Position numbers and translations under genes: made by a program | Notes under the pieces: model-generated | Databases searched by the model: none | The model's input: the letters and a program-made list of their open reading frames with translations, nothing else | What the model was told of the DNA's origin: nothing | Assembly (NCBI GenBank): GCA_945898065.1 | Contig: CAMDHH010000002.1 | Span: 36,717 to 100,716 of the forward strand | Direction: 5' to 3' | Source: Bifidobacterium breve | Lineage (GTDB): Bacteria > Actinomycetota > Actinomycetes > Nanopelagicales > Nanopelagicaceae | DNA: 64,000 bases | In this document: positions 16,970-24,865 of the stretch, in pieces | How positions within the stretch are numbered: position 1 is the stretch's first letter | Layout of the letters: every line of letters starts with the position of its first letter

Positions 16970-17043
16970 ACCGCTGTAGCTCAATGGATAGAGCGACTCC
17001 ATAACTAAGAGAATGGTAGCGGGTTCGATTCCCGCCAGCGGTA
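16970..17043 (+). tRNA. tRNA-like gene, degenerate anticodon arm
   Basis: The acceptor (ACCGCTG/CAGCGGT), D arm, length (74 nt) and discriminator are the same as in the tRNA at 13560, and the T arm is intact (GCGGG-TTCGATT-CCCGC). The anticodon stem ACTCC/AGAGA pairs at only three of five positions. By position the anticodon is AAC (valine, with U33 preserved); a CAT reading would lose U33. It may be a decaying or specialised duplicate. Confidence 0.5.
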
Positions 17044-17052
17044 CGCACCGCG

Positions 17053-17090
17053 AGTGGCCTCACGCTAGTTACGTGGGGCCACTTTGTTTT
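17053..17090 (+). terminator. Terminator after the second tRNA
   Basis: AGTGGCCTCACG pairs with CGTGGGGCCACT around CTAGTTA and is followed by TTGTTTT. It is laid out like the terminator after the first tRNA. Confidence 0.65.
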
Positions 17091-17197
17091 AACTACTTTG
17101 CGTAATAACTGAACAACGTGGCGCTACAGACCAGTGATAACCCCAGGATAAGTTCTACAATCACACCAACAAACACGGGAGTTATTCGGGGAGTCCA

Positions 17198-18808
17198 ATG
17201 AGAAAAAGCATGAGGGTTATTTTCACCCTGCTTCTCTCCACCAGCGTTGCAGCATCTGTTGTCACCGGAATCCTTCCAGCACACTCTGCAACTTCGTCGC
17301 TGCCAAGTACGTGGCCGACTGTGCCCTCCATTGGATTTTCATCCAGTGATGACAGCCTGATCGAAACATTTTCATACATCACAGGTTTTTCATACGCCGA
17401 AGGTGCCACCAGCGGTATCTACACCCGCACCGTCTCCTGCTCATCTGTCGATGATGCAGCATGCGCCGGCTCAGATTCCATCTTTGCGCAAATGATCTTG
17501 CCGCCATGTTCGCCCACCGCTACAGAAATGTGTATCGAATCATTAGAAGTCTCGGATAAACAAGGTGTATTGAAAAAAGCGACCTATGGATATGAATTAC
17601 AAGGAGTGAAATATCCAGCGAGCACAGTTCGAAATTCTCCAGCAGGTTCTTCTGCAAGTGTGTGGAACGCAAAAGAATCCCTGAATTCATCAGGCGCTGA
17701 TGAATATGCAGTAGTAGTGAGTGCAACTTTGCAAAACTATCAAAACAAGGGTTGCACGCAATTTCTCACCACACCATGTGCCTTCACCCGAGGTTTCCGC
17801 GCGAGGGTTTATCCAATCAATCGCGTTGCAAGCAGCGCCACAAACCAAGATTGTCTTTGGGTAGAAGGACAAAATTGTGCGAAGAAAGTTGATTTCGCCC
17901 CCGGAGCACGCGCAGCCCTGACCGTGCGAATTGATAATTCACTTACCGGTTTTCTCTTTGGCCGAATAAAGAACGTGGGCCTTGAACTAACCCCACTTTC
18001 AACAACTGCCAACATACTTCGAGTCGAAGCAGATCCAATCGATGTTCCCAAGATTTATGCCTACGTTGCCAAAAGTGAACTCAGTAAATATCCCAAAATC
18101 GTGGAGTACTGGAAAACTCGCAGACAGCAATTAGCTGCAACAGATTTCACAAGTAACGACACAGTTGATACCGGACCAGCCCCAGAATGGGCGATGGGGG
18201 ATTTCCAAGCATTTGAGGAACTCGTAAAATCAGGCCCACTTGTTAGTTCAATCTGGAGATTTGGCACGCAAGCAGGAAGTGGAACTGGCAGTAAATGCTT
18301 CGATGATAAAAGCAAACTTCAAGGCTTAGTCACCACCAATGCACCCACATATCTTCCCAGCCCTCCTGTATTTGAAAATGATGAACTCGCATACAAAGTT
18401 GCAGGAGCACATCACTTAGCCGACGGCGTGACCTTGTTCAAGGGCTCCTACGATCTAGTTCTTCGCAGTGATTTTGCGCGATGCCTCTATGGCTTCACGA
18501 GTGCGCCAATACGAGCAAAAGTTTCAGTTGTCTCCACCGATGGTTCAACGCAAGATATTGCCACTGAATCATTGCGCGAAGATGCCGCTCGTCAATGGCT
18601 ATACCTGAGTGCAAGGAATTTCACCTTCTCATCTCCAACCATCAAAGTGAAATTAACCCAAGATGCACCAGCCCCACAAGCAACTGCGCAAGCAACAACT
18701 AAACCTGCACCAATTGCTAAGAAGAGCATTACCTGCGTCAAGGGCAAGACAACAAAGAAAGTTACGGCAACTAACCCAGCATGCCCAAAGGGTTATAAGA
18801 AGAAGTAA
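17198..18808 (+). CDS. Large secreted protein with two-cysteine C-terminal tail (family member 2)
   Basis: This 536-residue protein has a signal peptide (MRKSMRVIFTLLLS...LPAHSA) and no recognised enzyme domain. Its second half aligns with the proteins at 5837-7480 and at the right edge of the window: a GLVTTNAPTY block, FKGSYDLVLRSDFARCLYGF, and WLYLSARNFTFSSP. A spacer rich in Ala, Thr and Pro leads to the tail CVKGK...NPACPKGYKKK. The mature region has several Cys pairs, consistent with an extracellular protein. Its role is unknown. A GGGGAG site precedes the ATG. Confidence 0.75.
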   Translation: MRKSMRVIFTLLLSTSVAASVVTGILPAHSATSSLPSTWPTVPSIGFSSSDDSLIETFSYITGFSYAEGATSGIYTRTVSCSSVDDAACAGSDSIFAQMILPPCSPTATEMCIESLEVSDKQGVLKKATYGYELQGVKYPASTVRNSPAGSSASVWNAKESLNSSGADEYAVVVSATLQNYQNKGCTQFLTTPCAFTRGFRARVYPINRVASSATNQDCLWVEGQNCAKKVDFAPGARAALTVRIDNSLTGFLFGRIKNVGLELTPLSTTANILRVEADPIDVPKIYAYVAKSELSKYPKIVEYWKTRRQQLAATDFTSNDTVDTGPAPEWAMGDFQAFEELVKSGPLVSSIWRFGTQAGSGTGSKCFDDKSKLQGLVTTNAPTYLPSPPVFENDELAYKVAGAHHLADGVTLFKGSYDLVLRSDFARCLYGFTSAPIRAKVSVVSTDGSTQDIATESLREDAARQWLYLSARNFTFSSPTIKVKLTQDAPAPQATAQATTKPAPIAKKSITCVKGKTTKKVTATNPACPKGYKKK

Positions 18809-18828
18809 CTTTCCCTTTCAGTCTCCAA

Positions 18829-18850
18829 TGTCAGCCCCCAGCGATACATT
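18829..18850 (+). promoter_or_regulatory. PafBC/RecA-NDp-like promoter motif
   Basis: TGTCAGCC, 8 nt, TACATT. The -10-like box ends 6 nt before the ATG at 18857, so transcription would begin at the start codon. Confidence 0.55.
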
Positions 18851-18856
18851 GGATAT

Positions 18857-18988
18857 ATGAAGCAAATCCCAGGAAGTGATGACAAGGCTCTATTTGTCGA
18901 AGTCCCCACACCAGTCAATGCGATGAGCGCTGAAGAAAAAAGAGATTTTGCTGAAGAGATCCTAAGAGCACTGGAGGGCAAAAAATGA
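18857..18988 (+). CDS. Small hypothetical protein (43 aa)
   Basis: The product starts MKQIPGSDDKALFVEV and ends in a charged helix (AEEKRDFAEEILRALEGKK). No family is recognised. Reality as a gene is supported by its 4-nt ATGA overlap with the next gene and by a promoter motif placing transcription at its own ATG. It would be the first gene of a three-gene unit (18857-19460), likely leaderless and possibly damage-induced. Confidence 0.5.
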   Translation: MKQIPGSDDKALFVEVPTPVNAMSAEEKRDFAEEILRALEGKK

Positions 18989-19284
18989 AATGTCCAAACT
19001 GTAAATCATCAGATGGTGTTAGAGAAATAATCTATGGACTACCCATGCAGCCATTCGATGAAGAGAAATATGCCATTGGCGGCTGCTGTATCTCAGATGA
19101 AGATCCAACTCGCAGATGCATTCAATGCGGCTGGCAGGGTCGATACATAAAGAGAAACTTAGGTCTGGGTAGTGAAATTAAAGTTGTAGAGCTCAAAGAT
19201 ATTTCCACGATGAGTGATACCGAGATTGATTCTTATGCACAGCAGATATGGAAAAAACTAGATAAGCCAAAGAAAGGGGAGTGA
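18985..19284 (+). CDS. Zinc-ribbon-like hypothetical protein
   Basis: This 99-residue protein has CPNC near the N terminus, GGCCIS around residue 32 and CIQCGW around residue 46. The CPNC and CIQCGW pairs fit a zinc ribbon. The middle block YGLPMQPFDEEKYAIGGC is seen in small uncharacterised bacterial zinc proteins. It overlaps the preceding 43-residue gene (ATGA) and is followed 2 bp later by another small gene. Function is unknown. Confidence 0.65.
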   Translation: MKCPNCKSSDGVREIIYGLPMQPFDEEKYAIGGCCISDEDPTRRCIQCGWQGRYIKRNLGLGSEIKVVELKDISTMSDTEIDSYAQQIWKKLDKPKKGE

Positions 19285-19286
19285 TC

Positions 19287-19460
19287 ATGACAATTCCTAG
19301 ACCCGAAAAATTGAGAATTCTTCAAAGAGTCTATGCACAGTGGTCACAACTCTATGATGATTTCGATAGCGCGGAGTCCAATGATGCTTACTTCAACATG
19401 TATGAAGAAGCGATGGCTGCGGCTGAAGAGAAATATAAAGATAGGCCTGCGAATTCCTAA
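19287..19460 (+). CDS. Small hypothetical protein (57 aa)
   Basis: The product starts MTIPRPEKLRILQRVYAQW and is predicted mostly helical and acidic. It begins 2 bp after the stop of the zinc-ribbon gene, behind a GGGGAGTG ribosome site, and ends 3 bp before the convergent TY-Chap2-like gene. The tight packing supports it as a real gene. No family is recognised. Confidence 0.5.
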   Translation: MTIPRPEKLRILQRVYAQWSQLYDDFDSAESNDAYFNMYEEAMAAAEEKYKDRPANS

Positions 19461-19463
19461 AAC

Positions 19464-20477
19464 CTACTTCTCGCCGGCCTCTATCGCTCTAACTAAGGAT
19501 TCCAAGAATGGAACATCGTCTTTATCAGGATATCCATCCACAAAGTGCATCTTGCGATTCATATAAAAGAGAGCACCTTTGAGTTGATCTAAATCTGTTG
19601 GAAATGACTTATCTTCATACCATTGCTCCTCAATTGCATGAGCAATAAAGGTCAATTCCTCTCCCAGGACTTTATATCCATCGAAATTCTTGAGTGTTCT
19701 AAGGGCTGCAACGCCATCAGGATGGGGATTCGGAAGTTCAATAAACTTCTTTCGCTCCCCGCCAATGTGGCGATCAGTTGGAACAATCCTTTGAAGCACA
19801 ATCATCTTTTCGCTCCATTCTTCCCACTTGCTTCCATCAGCCAGTATTGCCTCACCGGTTTTCATATTTACTAATCCAACAACTCTGTCGTTCATTCTTT
19901 CATCATCGGGCAGAGTCATTGCATAAATAAGCGCCGACCAGTCAGATCCGCGATAAGGCGCATCCATCGCTTTCCATGAATCTGGAATGCGAACTTGTTC
20001 TAACAAGCTATTAGCTGGCCCAACTGCGTATGCACCATCCTCCCAACAGCATCGCGCTTTACCTAAACCTTTAGAAAGTTTGCGCACCCAATATGCAATT
20101 CGATTACAAGTAACTATTAAATCCTTATTACGTTTCTCCGCTTCCTCATCAACATATAACCCAAGCTCTGAAAGAATATAAAGCGCAGCCTCGTCCGTAT
20201 CTTCAATGGCTGCGCGTTCCCAAATCCCATGGATGCTCTCACCGCCACCTGTTGCAGATGTTCCATTGCGGTTGAGCATCAACACAATATCTGGCTCAGA
20301 TGTCACAAGAGATAAGCAGTCGTATTGCCCACCACCGGGTTGTAAGTCAGCTATGACTAGATCGCCATCTATTCGCTCAAGGATGTGGGCCATGACTCTC
20401 CACGATAAGTACTCAATCTGATTGGGTGTCAGTTCTTTATCGGCCATACGGGCAATTATTGCAGTGAGGGCAGACAT
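19464..20477 (-). CDS. TY-Chap2-like putative peptide-binding chaperone domain protein
   Basis: The N-terminal part of this 337-residue protein (about residues 20-110) contains LSWRVMAHILERIDGDLVIADLQPGGGQYDCLSLV. That pattern recalls the TY-Chap2 domain, named for similarity to T3SS/YbjN peptide-binding chaperones and common in actinobacteria. The rest is not recognised. It is cytoplasmic (no leader). It diverges from the gene pair starting at 20555; a short GGGGCT-TGTC-AGCCCC palindrome lies in the shared promoter region. Assignment is from memory of the domain pattern. Confidence 0.5.
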   Translation of the reverse strand: MSALTAIIARMADKELTPNQIEYLSWRVMAHILERIDGDLVIADLQPGGGQYDCLSLVTSEPDIVLMLNRNGTSATGGGESIHGIWERAAIEDTDEAALYILSELGLYVDEEAEKRNKDLIVTCNRIAYWVRKLSKGLGKARCCWEDGAYAVGPANSLLEQVRIPDSWKAMDAPYRGSDWSALIYAMTLPDDERMNDRVVGLVNMKTGEAILADGSKWEEWSEKMIVLQRIVPTDRHIGGERKKFIELPNPHPDGVAALRTLKNFDGYKVLGEELTFIAHAIEEQWYEDKSFPTDLDQLKGALFYMNRKMHFVDGYPDKDDVPFLESLVRAIEAGEK

Positions 20478-20489
20478 CTAAAAGGGGCT

Positions 20490-20511
20490 TGTCAGCCCCC
20501 ACTGTTATATT
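20490..20511 (+). promoter_or_regulatory. PafBC/RecA-NDp-like promoter motif
   Basis: TGTCAGCC, 8 nt, TATATT. It lies 43 nt before the ATG at 20555, which here has its own GGAGAG ribosome site. Confidence 0.55.
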
Positions 20512-20554
20512 TTCCCCACCTAGAAATAGGCAGATCTAGACACTGGAGAGAGCA

Positions 20555-20773
20555 ATGGCATCGATTCCTGAAATCGAAGTAGGCAATGTGAGTGAAACGA
20601 ATGCAGGTATGCCTTTGCGCGAATATGACAAAAAAGAGCCCGAGATAGAGACTGAATTAGATCCAGACCAGTATTCACCTGAGGTTATTGCTGCTTATCG
20701 CAAAATTATGGAAGTTGCTGAAGAAGATCCGAATACAGATTCCTATTTTCCTGAAGATGAAGAGACGCTATGA
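20555..20773 (+). CDS. Acidic small hypothetical protein
   Basis: This 72-residue, strongly acidic protein (ending NTDSYFPEDEETL) has no recognised family. It overlaps the next gene by 4 nt (ATGA), and a GGAGAG site precedes its ATG. The pair is probably coordinated. The composition resembles small charge-mimic or partner proteins, but that is speculation. Confidence 0.6.
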   Translation: MASIPEIEVGNVSETNAGMPLREYDKKEPEIETELDPDQYSPEVIAAYRKIMEVAEEDPNTDSYFPEDEETL

Positions 20774-22143
20774 AACTCTCTGACGCCCAAGACTATCCAG
20801 TTGAGAATATGTCCTTGGTCTATTCAAGTACAACAAATGATGTCTACCAGGCTGTTTTTCAAACTGAAAAATATGGAACATTCACAAGAGTTGACGGAGA
20901 ATGGCTCGCTCTTTCTCCGGAGGATACGAGCCTTGAAAATCTATCTATCATCGACATTCTTCCCGAAGACTACAAAGTCGTAACAGAAATGTTTGATGCT
21001 GCTCAAAAGGCAAATAGATACCTTAGGTATGACGAAGTCAAAGAATATGAAGTTGTCTATTCTTTCGATGGAAGCGCTGATGCCTTGTTAGAGGCAGAAA
21101 ATGAGAACGGACCATTGAGCAAAGGCTTTCATGCCTTTAAAGGTCTCGATATTGCCAAACTAGATATTGAGCGCGCTCGCACCGATGGTGCTGGTCAATT
21201 ACCTCGAATCTATAGCTTTAGTAAGTCAAAGCGCGATGTGAGGTACTACAAAATAAATGGATCAAATTCCATTACTAATTCAAAAATCCTTGAGGGTGAA
21301 CTCCTACTTTCTATTACCTATAAGTTGATTTCAACACGAGATGCTGCCGAGGTCTATAACCTGCGTCAGATCTATCAACTAGGTGAAGATACTTACATCT
21401 ATTTAGAAAGTAAATACCGCCAAGATCATGACCAGCAAATTGATAAAGAAAAAGAGAAGACTCAAAACCTAGAAGGCTTGATTATTCGCGGGACACTGTA
21501 TGAAATTTTGGAATCCTTCACTCTTTGGCTAGTTGAAGTAGATCCGATTGGATTTGAATTACTACGGCGAATGAACAGAGATGGCTTCACCGATAAATTA
21601 GCCATAAATGAAGACTTGTTGATGATGCATGTCTCTGATGATCTTATGGACAAGTGGTTTCATAAGATGACCGATTACGCAGATTTGATAGAGCTAGGAA
21701 TTGAACTTAATACAGATAATCATGGTTTTATTCGTGCGCTAGAAAGTGAAGTCAGTAGCGCCAATTCATTTACCAAAAGTGACTTCTTTGAACGCCATCG
21801 AAGACAAGATTGGGTGCATCCACGAGGGCGAAACTCAAACGAAGATGGCGATGACGATGACGACGATGAAGAATTACCAGATTTAACGGATGAAGATATT
21901 GAGCAACTGAGAAAAGAAGCTCGCGCACGCCTGAAAGAGTCAGAACAACTCACCTTCGCAGATGTGCCCCCAGCACTGCAAGAACTCATTCATGACTTGA
22001 TTCAAAGAGTCGAGAATACAATTGGTTTAGAAGAAGCCGAAGAATGCTCATTCGACCTGAGAGGATTTATCGAGGGTCGATACAAATACACACAGCCCGA
22101 GTTATCTTCTCAAATGGCAAAACATCTCCGATTGCTTACGTAG
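20770..22143 (+). CDS. Hypothetical protein with acidic linker
   Basis: This 457-residue cytoplasmic protein belongs to no family I recognise. It has an N-terminal globular part, a charged helical middle (DQQIDKEKEKTQNLEGL), an Asp/Glu run near residue 360 (EDGDDDDDDEE) that looks like a linker, and a helical C-terminal domain. It is coupled to the preceding acidic small protein and probably shares its damage-type promoter motif. Confidence 0.6.
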   Translation: MKLSDAQDYPVENMSLVYSSTTNDVYQAVFQTEKYGTFTRVDGEWLALSPEDTSLENLSIIDILPEDYKVVTEMFDAAQKANRYLRYDEVKEYEVVYSFDGSADALLEAENENGPLSKGFHAFKGLDIAKLDIERARTDGAGQLPRIYSFSKSKRDVRYYKINGSNSITNSKILEGELLLSITYKLISTRDAAEVYNLRQIYQLGEDTYIYLESKYRQDHDQQIDKEKEKTQNLEGLIIRGTLYEILESFTLWLVEVDPIGFELLRRMNRDGFTDKLAINEDLLMMHVSDDLMDKWFHKMTDYADLIELGIELNTDNHGFIRALESEVSSANSFTKSDFFERHRRQDWVHPRGRNSNEDGDDDDDDEELPDLTDEDIEQLRKEARARLKESEQLTFADVPPALQELIHDLIQRVENTIGLEEAEECSFDLRGFIEGRYKYTQPELSSQMAKHLRLLT

Positions 22144-22149
22144 CTAACC

Positions 22150-22617
22150 CTAACTTTTAGCCTTCCAACCTTGCAGATACCGAGTGAAGTATTCATTAGA
22201 TAGCGCCCACTCACTTCGTTTCTTGCGAATCAGAGTAATCGCATCATCTGCGCTCATACCATCGCGCATCAAGAGCAGTGCCACGACTAGTCCTGATCTA
22301 TTCATCCCTGCCTGACAGCGCACCAAACATTTCTTACCTGCCTTCCAATCAAGATAGGCATAGTCAGCTATTTTCTCGAGTTCACTATAAATCTCATCAC
22401 TCGTTGGTCCATCGGTAAACCCAAATCGATATTCCTTGACCATCCAACCCATAGGCAATGAGTAGGCACTCAGTGATACAACAACATCAAATTCTTTGTA
22501 ATCACCATGTATTGGCAATCGCCCTGAACCTTTATGAACCAGGTCATCATCATCGGTGCCACCTTGCCAGAGGTTAGGAAGGATCTCTGAATACAAGGGT
22601 GGGTCGTCATCGAGCAT
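22150..22617 (-). CDS. Dual-specificity/tyrosine phosphatase-like protein
   Basis: This 155-residue protein has the Cys-x5-Arg signature CQAGMNRSG followed by a hydrophobic helix, as in dual-specificity phosphatases. The general acid is probably one of the Asp residues in the preceding loop. ATG 22617 is chosen because TAGGAG lies just upstream and it removes an overlap with the protease gene, which ends 9 bp before. The product probably dephosphorylates a protein or small phosphoester. It is likely cotranscribed with the upstream protease gene. Confidence 0.75.
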   Translation of the reverse strand: MLDDDPPLYSEILPNLWQGGTDDDDLVHKGSGRLPIHGDYKEFDVVVSLSAYSLPMGWMVKEYRFGFTDGPTSDEIYSELEKIADYAYLDWKAGKKCLVRCQAGMNRSGLVVALLLMRDGMSADDAITLIRKKRSEWALSNEYFTRYLQGWKAKS

Positions 22618-22625
22618 TGAGTCTC

Positions 22626-23369
22626 CTAATCCCGAATCCAATAGAACTCACCATCGCACTTCAAGATCTTTTCACACATAGCATTGAGTGACATTGCTCC
22701 GTTGTATTGCTCTTTTTTATGGCCCCAACTAGTTGTACCCACCACCAAACCTTCATTATCGATAAGTGGGCCACCGCTGTTTCCATGTGAAGTATTTGCC
22801 GTAATGAAAATTTCGGTATTAGTTGTATTTAGAACCGAACCGAATGAAACAGAGCCTTCATACCCATCCGCACTTCCCAAGACCATAATCCAATAACCAG
22901 GCCAGGGTTCTGATTGCGATAAACCCAAAGGCTTCAACTTCAATCCTGTTGCTAATACAGCTAAGTCATTTTCCTTATCCCACTTCACAATGTATGCCGG
23001 AACCTCAACTTTCCAAAGTTCTGCAACAGTCAACGTGCCCTTGCCGCCGATGCAGTCCTCGATCACATGGTGGTTTGTAATCAAGGTAGTTGGATTCTTC
23101 TTATCCATTCCATTCTTTAGTTCAATCGCCCACGCAGTTCCCATTCCGCCGCCAACTTTTCCAACGTCGCAAAAGACACTAACTGTGGATGCTTGAATTT
23201 TCTCCACAAGATCACCAACGCTTCTAGGTTGCACATAACCATCAAATTCTGGATCTGATTTATGGAATTGATCCGATGGCGACCATGCAAGCACGAAGGC
23301 CCCAAGTGCAAATGGCACAGCAATAATGGCAAGCATGGCAACGAACTTGTTGGATGGTGATTCATTCAT
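22626..23369 (-). CDS. Membrane-anchored trypsin-like serine protease (Do-like)
   Basis: This 247-residue protein has one N-terminal membrane helix (about residues 8-28) and an extracytoplasmic S1C-type protease domain. The triad is visible as TNHHV (His), NDLAVL (Asp) and GNSGGP (Ser). No PDZ domain follows, unlike full DegP/HtrA proteins. ATG 23369 is chosen over an upstream start because a TACCCT box lies 7 nt before it, within a PafBC-like motif, giving a leaderless transcript and a correct N terminus. It may act in envelope quality control. Confidence 0.8.
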   Translation of the reverse strand: MNESPSNKFVAMLAIIAVPFALGAFVLAWSPSDQFHKSDPEFDGYVQPRSVGDLVEKIQASTVSVFCDVGKVGGGMGTAWAIELKNGMDKKNPTTLITNHHVIEDCIGGKGTLTVAELWKVEVPAYIVKWDKENDLAVLATGLKLKPLGLSQSEPWPGYWIMVLGSADGYEGSVSFGSVLNTTNTEIFITANTSHGNSGGPLIDNEGLVVGTTSWGHKKEQYNGAMSLNAMCEKILKCDGEFYWIRD

Positions 23370-23376
23370 ACTCTCG

Positions 23377-23398
23377 AGGGTAGGGCAGGGGAGTGACA
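23377..23398 (-). promoter_or_regulatory. PafBC/RecA-NDp-like promoter motif (variant)
   Basis: On the minus strand: TGTCACTC, 8 nt, TACCCT, then 7 nt to the protease ATG. The fifth to eighth bases differ from the consensus RGTG. Confidence 0.4.
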
Positions 23399-23441
23399 GA
23401 TTGATGGAGCGGTCATTTGAAGCAGATAGAGCCCTCATTTA

Positions 23442-23469
23442 TTGACACTGCTATGAGCCTGATTAGACT
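23442..23469 (+). promoter_or_regulatory. Sigma-70 promoter with leaderless start
   Basis: TTGACA (23442-23447), 16-nt spacer, TAGACT (23464-23469). The ATG at 23476 follows 6 nt later, so the transcript should start at or next to the ATG. Confidence 0.6.
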
Positions 23470-23475
23470 TTTTCC

Positions 23476-24777
23476 ATGACAACACCGCAGAGTTCAATCC
23501 CAGCCGTCGGTCCTCGCATCGAGGTTGGAGATGGTTTTGTCCATATTCAAGATTTCATAATTCAAGATCCAGAATTAGCCAACTCATTGCGTGGATTACC
23601 CCGCGAACTTCAAATCCAGATGATGGACTCGATTTTGTCTCGAGGAGTTGAGACTCAGCGCTTGATGAACACCACTGCCGCAGCAGAATCCCTTGAGAAA
23701 GTTGCACTCAAGATTTCCAATGACATCGAAGAGAAGAGAAAGAGCCTCGTCGATGGTGTGCACAGCATTGCAGAACAAATCGTTGCAGAGACGGGCGAAT
23801 TGAGTATGCCTGGAATATTGGCAACATGGCGAACAAGTTTCAAAGCGCTTCTAGATAATCAATTTGACCCACTGAACGCCGAAAGTATTCTCACAAAATT
23901 TGATCAAATGATTGAAACTAAGTCCAAGACTCAAAATTCACAGATTTCGGATAAGTTGGACTTCAATATCGCTGAGAGCACAGTCAATCTCTTGCAGAAA
24001 AATATCAAGGATCACCTCACAACTGAAATCACAAGTTTCAAAGAGAAGTTTGAAGAAGTAACTCGTGCGCTAGGCATTGACTCTGCAGTCACTGATGAAA
24101 AGAAATTGCAGGCAAATAGAGGAAATGTCTTCGAGGATGTTTTCTATGACATTATCTGCGAACTCGCACGCGAAAAAAACGACACTGCTGATAATCCTGG
24201 AAAGCGTAAGGTCAGCGGACTCAGTGGAAATAATGAAGGAGACGTTGTTGTCACGATAAATCCTGAGAGTACTCGGGGAGAAACAAAATCTTTTGTAATT
24301 GAGTGCAAACTCAGAAAAGATGGTATCAGCGATAAGAAGGCAATGGAAGAATTACAACTCGGTATGGATAATCGAGGCTGCAGCGTAGGTTTCATTGTTA
24401 GTGAACCATCAAATTCTCGAACTCTCGATGATTTCAACTTCTTCTATGAAAAGCCAAATGGGCGAGCAATTCTTGTCGTTGACTCCCTAAACCCTGATCT
24501 AAATGCGATCAGATTTGCTTACATTTGGGCCAGATGGATGTGCATTCGTGAAGGGAATAGCGAACTCAATACGCAATCGGTTGAAGATGCGGTAAGTGGA
24601 ATACGTCAGAGTATTGATTCCTTCACGACTTTGATGCAAAAGAACACCAGAGCAATCAATTTGCTCTCTGAAAATGATGGCCTTATGGGTAGTATGAAAA
24701 AGGCAATAGCACGTGAACTCGATAGTCTCACAGAGATGATTGAAGAAGCCTCCGAGACCACGGGTACAGATGCATAA
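23476..24777 (+). CDS. Coiled-coil protein with PD-(D/E)XK-nuclease-like domain
   Basis: The first 210 residues are mostly charged helix with coiled-coil character. Residues from about 215 (RGNVFEDVFYDII) form a candidate PD-(D/E)XK core: Glu in the first helix, GDVVVTINPE with the motif Asp, then FVIECKLRKDG with the Glu-x-Lys pair. This is the active-site spacing of restriction-like nucleases. A structural-maintenance or defence role is possible; no close family is recognised. It has a separate leaderless promoter and diverges from the protease gene. Confidence 0.6.
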   Translation: MTTPQSSIPAVGPRIEVGDGFVHIQDFIIQDPELANSLRGLPRELQIQMMDSILSRGVETQRLMNTTAAAESLEKVALKISNDIEEKRKSLVDGVHSIAEQIVAETGELSMPGILATWRTSFKALLDNQFDPLNAESILTKFDQMIETKSKTQNSQISDKLDFNIAESTVNLLQKNIKDHLTTEITSFKEKFEEVTRALGIDSAVTDEKKLQANRGNVFEDVFYDIICELAREKNDTADNPGKRKVSGLSGNNEGDVVVTINPESTRGETKSFVIECKLRKDGISDKKAMEELQLGMDNRGCSVGFIVSEPSNSRTLDDFNFFYEKPNGRAILVVDSLNPDLNAIRFAYIWARWMCIREGNSELNTQSVEDAVSGIRQSIDSFTTLMQKNTRAINLLSENDGLMGSMKKAIARELDSLTEMIEEASETTGTDA

Positions 24778-24865
24778 TGGAACACAACGACTGGAAGGCA
24801 AGCGAGACCCTTGGTTCAAGAATTTGATATCGATAAGTTATCTTGAGCTGAAGTAGCATTTTGAT

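Noticed and set aside
16970..17043. Reading the second tRNA as initiator or elongator Met with anticodon CAT
   Set aside because: That shift loses the conserved U33 and breaks the loop length; positional alignment with the first tRNA is better.
19464..20477. GGGGCT-TGTC-AGCCCC palindrome at 20484 as a terminator
   Set aside because: It has no T-tract and lies in a divergent promoter region, so an operator role is more likely than termination.
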